The notes under the pieces were generated by a model. It ran no database searches. It was not told where the DNA came from and was given only the letters and a program-made list of their open reading frames with translations. DNA of 64,000 nt from Azophilus sp965221465 (GTDB lineage Bacteria; Pseudomonadota; Gammaproteobacteria; Pseudomonadales; Azotimanducaceae). The translations under genes were made by a program, and so were the position numbers. Below are positions 60,618 to 64,000 of the stretch, in pieces; the stretch's first letter is position 1; every line of letters begins with the position of its first letter. The stretch spans positions 3,720,001-3,784,000 of the forward strand of contig OZ244892.1 in assembly GCA_965221465.1 (NCBI GenBank). The letters run 5' to 3'.

Positions 60618-60755
60618 ACGCGTCCGTCACCAACTTTCGTCGCGAGGGCGTCGACGTTTCTTCGCTGAAGCAAAACGCGCCGTATAATTGCGGCCGCGCG
60701 TAAGCGAGAGCATCGGCGTCCGCAGCAGGACGTTGGTGAGATACGCGGGCCAGCA
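60618..60755. repeat. Inverted pair of the dispersed repeat (MITE-like), copies C and D
   Basis: Copy C (60714-60752, plus) matches copies A and B. About 60618-60656 carries the same sequence inverted (CGCGTCCGTCACCAAC, the complement of GTTGGTGACGG in copy B). The two face each other as imperfect terminal inverted repeats of roughly 35 bp around a 60-bp centre without a gene. It lies directly upstream of the ferredoxin gene and may supply part of its leader. Confidence 0.5.
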
Positions 60756-60771
60756 GAGGAGAGAACATTCA

Positions 60772-61089
60772 GTGGCAACCATTCAGGTAACCGACCGGCA
60801 AGGGCATACTCATGAACTCACCGCGTACGACGGCGCGAGCCTGATGGAAGTGCTGCGGGATGAGGGTATGGGTATCGAGGCGATCTGCGGCGGCCAGTGC
60901 GCGTGTGCCACCTGTCATTGTCATATCGACACCGCCTGGTTCGACCGTTTGACACCGCCGGACGACGATGAAACAGAACTACTCGGCTCGCTGGAAAACT
61001 ATGACGCGTCCAGTTCCAGGCTGACCTGCCAGATTCGGGTATCCGACGAGTTGCAGGGGCTCGTGCTGGCGGTGGCGCCGGAAGAGTGA
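60772..61089 (+). CDS. [2Fe-2S] ferredoxin, adrenodoxin type
   Basis: A 105-residue ferredoxin. The cluster ligands follow CX5CX2CX37C: CGGQCACATC with Cys39, Cys45 and Cys48, then RLTCQI with Cys86. This type gives electrons to Rieske oxygenases or P450s. It starts GTG with AGAGGAGA upstream. It has no reductase beside it, but the KshA- and VanA-like oxygenases in the window lack their own electron donor and could use it. Confidence 0.93.
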   Translation: MATIQVTDRQGHTHELTAYDGASLMEVLRDEGMGIEAICGGQCACATCHCHIDTAWFDRLTPPDDDETELLGSLENYDASSSRLTCQIRVSDELQGLVLAVAPEE

Positions 61090-61114
61090 GCGTCAGCCGT
61101 CAACCAACAGGGGG

Positions 61115-62746
61115 ATGCCCGGCACCATGACCATTCGCGCGATAGATGAGGAATACGCCCTGGTGGAAAAGGAAATCGACGGCAGAACCTACGTCGATTT
61201 CGCGGAAAACCGGCAGTGCCTCACCGAATTGTTCGGCTGTTTCGACACCTACGCCGATTCTGAACTCGTGGTATATGAAAGCGATCGCTTTACCTACAAT
61301 GATGTTACGCGACATGCAGCAGCGCTCGCGCATCATCTTTCCAAGGAATTGAACATCGAATCCGGCGATCGCGTCGCCATTGCGCTGCCCAATTCGACAG
61401 ACTGGATTATCGCCTTTGTCGCCATCGCGTCGATCGGCGCGACACCGGCCCTGATCAACGCCCGCGCCACCGATCCGGAACTCGAACACTGCCTCGGCAC
61501 CACCGACTGCATCGCGTGCTTTGCCGATCGAGCCCTTCCCGTCGATCTGCCGACTCTGGGCATGCGTGATACGTGGCCCCTCGGTGCGGGCCGGTACGCG
61601 CTGCCGCTGACACCCCGAGCGGGTGAGGACGAAGCGCTGCTGATGTTTACCAGCGGCACCACCGGCAAACCCAAGGCGGCCTCGCTGAATCATCGCGGCC
61701 TGATGTCGGCATTGAAGACCATCGCCTACTCCAGCGCGATCGTCGCCAGCCAGCTGGCTGAACGCTACGGCATCGACTACGCAACGCTCATGAACATGCG
61801 GCCACCGCCGGTTACGCTGCTGGTGTTTCCCCTGTTTCATGTCAGCGGTTGCCACGCCACTTTTCTCAGCGCATTGATGCAGGGCGGCAAACTGGTGCTC
61901 ATGCGCCGCTGGGACGCCGAACGTGCTCTGCAACTGATGGCGGACGAAAAGGTGACTGCCTTCCCCGGCGTGCCCACCATGCACTGGGATATTCTGCGCC
62001 TGGACAAACACGACGAATACGATCTCAGCAGCCTGACGGCCCTGTCCATCGGCGGTCAGGGCACCGCGCCGGCACTGCTGGAAGCCATGGGCGAAGCCTT
62101 TCCATCCGCGGTGCTCGGTACCGGTTACGGCATGACGGAGTGCAACGGGACGGTGACCCTGACGATTGGCGAGTCTTATGTCACGAACCCCGGATCGGCC
62201 GGCAAATTCGTCGCCACCACTCAGGGAGAGATTCGCGATGAAAACGGCAACGCCCTGCCCACGGGTGAGGTCGGCGAGATCCACGTGCGCAGCGCCACCC
62301 TGATGGCAGGCTATGCCAACTACGACAACTCGAAGGTGTTCGACGAAGACGGATGGTTCGCCACCGGCGACGTGGGTTACCTCGATGAAGAGGGCAATCT
62401 CTACATCGTCGACCGCCGCACCGACATGGTCATTTCCGGCGGCGAGAACATCTACTGCGCCGAAGTCGAGCAGGCGGTGGACCGGCACCCCGCCGTGGAC
62501 GAATCGGCCGCAATCGGCGCTCCGGACGAAAGACTTGGAGAACGCCTGGTCGTAGTCGTCAGGCTGCTGCCCGGAAACACCCTTTCAGAAGCCGAACTGC
62601 TGGAACATTGCGGCGGGCTGCTGAGCCGCTACAAGCTGCCCCGGCAGGTCTGCTTCAGCGAAGACCCGCTGCCGCGCAACGCCTCGGGCAAGATCGTCAA
62701 GCCTCGGGTGAAAGAGATGTTTCTGACCACTGGAGATTCTTCGTGA
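61115..62746 (+). CDS. Acyl-CoA synthetase (AMP-dependent)
   Basis: A 543-residue ANL ligase with P-loop LMFTSGTTGKPKAASLNH, A5 YGMTECNGT, A7/A8 GWFATGDVGYL and RRTDMVISGGEN, and A10 PRNASGKIVK with the catalytic Lys. It is distinct from the 53-kb enzyme. It would activate a carboxylic acid intermediate as a CoA thioester. An ATG at 61127, four codons in, has better spacing to GGGGG than the first ATG. It overlaps the amidohydrolase gene by 4 bp. Confidence 0.9.
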   Translation: MPGTMTIRAIDEEYALVEKEIDGRTYVDFAENRQCLTELFGCFDTYADSELVVYESDRFTYNDVTRHAAALAHHLSKELNIESGDRVAIALPNSTDWIIAFVAIASIGATPALINARATDPELEHCLGTTDCIACFADRALPVDLPTLGMRDTWPLGAGRYALPLTPRAGEDEALLMFTSGTTGKPKAASLNHRGLMSALKTIAYSSAIVASQLAERYGIDYATLMNMRPPPVTLLVFPLFHVSGCHATFLSALMQGGKLVLMRRWDAERALQLMADEKVTAFPGVPTMHWDILRLDKHDEYDLSSLTALSIGGQGTAPALLEAMGEAFPSAVLGTGYGMTECNGTVTLTIGESYVTNPGSAGKFVATTQGEIRDENGNALPTGEVGEIHVRSATLMAGYANYDNSKVFDEDGWFATGDVGYLDEEGNLYIVDRRTDMVISGGENIYCAEVEQAVDRHPAVDESAAIGAPDERLGERLVVVVRLLPGNTLSEAELLEHCGGLLSRYKLPRQVCFSEDPLPRNASGKIVKPRVKEMFLTTGDSS

Positions 62747-63624
62747 GCTATCCCGCAGACACAAAAATCGTCGATCTGATGATGGGCATTCCGGTCAGCG
62801 AAACCAACAAGGAATGGTACGACAGCTTTCTACCGCTGTTGAAAGACAAGGAGAGCATCGAGCAGTTCAGCTTTCCCGCCCAGTACATGTTCAAAGACGT
62901 GCCGAAACTGGAAAAGACCGACGATTACGTCACCTTCCTCGTCGGCGAAATGGACAAGTACAACATCGATATCGCCCTGGTCGGTTATTTCGAGGGCTCG
63001 GAAGCGGCCGCTGCTGCGAAGCGTCAGCACCCTGAACGCTTCATCTTCGATTTTCCCGTGGATCCGAACGGCGGCATGGACGTCATTCGCGCCATCCGCC
63101 GCGCCGATGACGAATTCGGCATCGGTTCCGTCAGCGTATTCCCCTGCGGCTGCAACCCGCAGGTACCTATCGACGACCGCAGAATGTGGCCGATCTACAC
63201 CCTTTGCTGTGAGCTCGACATGCCGATACTGGTCAATGTAGGCGTGCCCGGGCCCAGAGTACCCATGGCGCCCCAGAAGACCGAACTCGTGGACGAGGTC
63301 TGTTACCACTTTCCGGAACTGAAGTTCGTCATGCGCCACGGCGGGGAGCCGTGGGACGAACTGGCCGTGAAGCTGATGCTGAAGTGGCCGAATCTCTACT
63401 ACTCCACGTCAGCCTTTGCGCCCAAGCACTACCCCGAGTCGATCATCCGGTATCTGAATACGCGCGGTGCAGACAAGGTCATGTACGCAGGATACTACCC
63501 GTCCGGACTCAGCCTGGAGCGAATATTCGGCGACATGCGGCAGGTGCCAGTCAGAAACGACGAGATATGGCGAAAATTCCTGAGCGACAACGCGCGCAAG
63601 TTGTTCGGGTTGCCGGCTGCCTGA
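62743..63624 (+). CDS. Amidohydrolase family protein
   Basis: A 293-residue TIM-barrel protein of the amidohydrolase 2 clan: KIVDLMMGIPVSE at the N-terminus, FIFDFPVDPNGGMDVIRAIR in the middle, MRHGGEPWDELAVKLMLKWP and VMYAGYYPSGLSLERIF near the end. The N-terminal HxH of metal-dependent members is not present (VDLMMG), so the metal site may be altered. GTG start at 62743 shares bases with the ligase stop (GTGA) and has GGAG upstream; a longer frame overlaps the ligase gene. Confidence 0.83.
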   Translation: MSYPADTKIVDLMMGIPVSETNKEWYDSFLPLLKDKESIEQFSFPAQYMFKDVPKLEKTDDYVTFLVGEMDKYNIDIALVGYFEGSEAAAAAKRQHPERFIFDFPVDPNGGMDVIRAIRRADDEFGIGSVSVFPCGCNPQVPIDDRRMWPIYTLCCELDMPILVNVGVPGPRVPMAPQKTELVDEVCYHFPELKFVMRHGGEPWDELAVKLMLKWPNLYYSTSAFAPKHYPESIIRYLNTRGADKVMYAGYYPSGLSLERIFGDMRQVPVRNDEIWRKFLSDNARKLFGLPAA

Positions 63625-63625
63625 C

Positions 63626-64000
63626 TTACAACCGCACCGCCAGCTCGGCGGCAGACTCCATGGCCCCCTCGATATAGCCGACGCCGGTGCAGTCACCGAT
63701 CGAGTGGGTCGTGAAGCCGGCCGCCTCGAAAGACTCCGCCAACCGGCTATCTGCAGTGGCGCCCTTTGCAACGATAACGTGATCGGTTTCGACGCTGGCA
63801 CGCTCGTCAGCGAGGGTATAGCTGACACGGTGGTCTTCAATGGCAATGTCGGCGGCGCCCTTGACGAGGGTTACGCCCAGATCCTCGAGTTCCTTCATCA
63901 GCCGCATGCGCCTGACGAGGTACAACCCCTTGCCGGCGTGGGGGGCATCGTCGACAACCGTCACTGTCCGGCCACGCTCGGCCAGAAACTCCGCCAGTTC
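63626..64000 (-). CDS. FAD/NAD(P)-binding oxidoreductase, C-terminal part (cut by window)
   Basis: The last 124 codons of a gene that starts beyond the window. ELAEFLAERGRTVTVVDDAP is a second Rossmann dinucleotide-binding strand. VIVAKGATADSRLAES and HSIGDCTGVGYIEGAMESAA form the closing flavin-binding GD motif. This matches the C-terminal domain of 2,4-dienoyl-CoA reductase/old-yellow-enzyme fusions (FadH-like), though the OYE barrel is not visible here. It is convergent with the amidohydrolase gene, with 1 bp between stops. Confidence 0.8.
   Translation of the reverse strand, partial: ELAEFLAERGRTVTVVDDAPHAGKGLYLVRRMRLMKELEDLGVTLVKGAADIAIEDHRVSYTLADERASVETDHVIVAKGATADSRLAESFEAAGFTTHSIGDCTGVGYIEGAMESAAELAVRL

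Noticed and set aside
61100..62488. A 462-codon open frame on the minus strand
   Set aside because: Antisense of the second acyl-CoA ligase; no recognisable protein features.

Overview
The window looks like a piece of the genome of a free-living proteobacterium, probably a marine or soil gammaproteobacterium. It has many TonB-dependent receptors (TBDRs), short-chain dehydrogenases (SDRs), Rieske oxygenases, formylglycine sulfatases and LysR/Lrp/TetR regulators, and a ubiA next to a rubredoxin gene, an arrangement I associate with Gammaproteobacteria. Both ends are cut inside genes. I found no rRNA, tRNA, CRISPR array or prophage.

Layout. (1) 1-3.7 kb, plus strand: SDR (partial), Zn-ribbon/OB-fold protein, thiolase, and a MetE-like methyltransferase. 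(2) 4.0-19.7 kb, minus strand: a lignin-aromatic catabolic supercluster. It holds every step from 4-hydroxybenzoate (pobA) through the protocatechuate 4,5-cleavage pathway (ligAB, ligC, ligI, ligU/galD, ligJ, ligK). It also holds a tetrahydrofolate-dependent O-demethylase (ligM), two further flavin monooxygenases, a fumarylacetoacetase-like hydrolase, a cyclase-type hydrolase, a cupin and an alpha/beta hydrolase. (3) 20.2-29.3 kb: TBDR, LysR, a VOC dioxygenase plus Rieske ferredoxin plus broken GST, a siderophore-interacting flavoprotein, a lipoprotein sulfatase and an MFS transporter. (4) 29.8-35.6 kb: a second aromatic operon (PepSY protein, extradiol dioxygenase, FAH hydrolase, amidohydrolase, VanA-like oxygenase) divergent from its own LysR gene. 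(5) 35.6-40.5 kb: an accessory patch with toxin-antitoxin remnants, an AAA ATPase behind a large inverted-repeat operator, a TBDR and a nitrile hydratase fossil. (6) 40.5-42.2 kb: housekeeping ubiA and rubredoxin. (7) 42.3-64 kb: a catabolic region whose content (KshA-like Rieske oxygenase, ketosteroid-dehydrogenase-like flavoprotein, [2Fe-2S] ferredoxin, two acyl-CoA ligases, many SDRs, NTF2-like proteins, sulfatase, amidohydrolase) suggests steroid or terpenoid-like substrates.

How it may work together (inference): TBDRs import substrates, sulfatases and O-demethylases expose hydroxyl groups, flavin and Rieske monooxygenases add more, ring-cleavage dioxygenases open the ring, and hydrolases, aldolases, CoA ligases and thiolases feed central metabolism. 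Methyl groups from LigM enter the folate pool.

The most unusual features are not ordinary genes. At 47.5-48.0 kb there is a ~250-bp tandem repeat. Each full copy carries a 32-bp helix with a 51-nt structured loop, and all mismatches are G.U wobbles if the plus strand is transcribed, with compensatory changes between copies. A ~60-bp regulatory block occurs twice, at 16.9 and 19.9 kb. A dispersed repeat sits at cluster borders (3.9, 29.7 and 60.7 kb). Many short gene fossils (two TBDRs, a sulfatase, a GST, nitrile hydratase alpha, a CocE-type hydrolase, an IS256 transposase, an NTF2-like gene, a toxin and an antitoxin) show that the region is repeatedly rearranged and trimmed.
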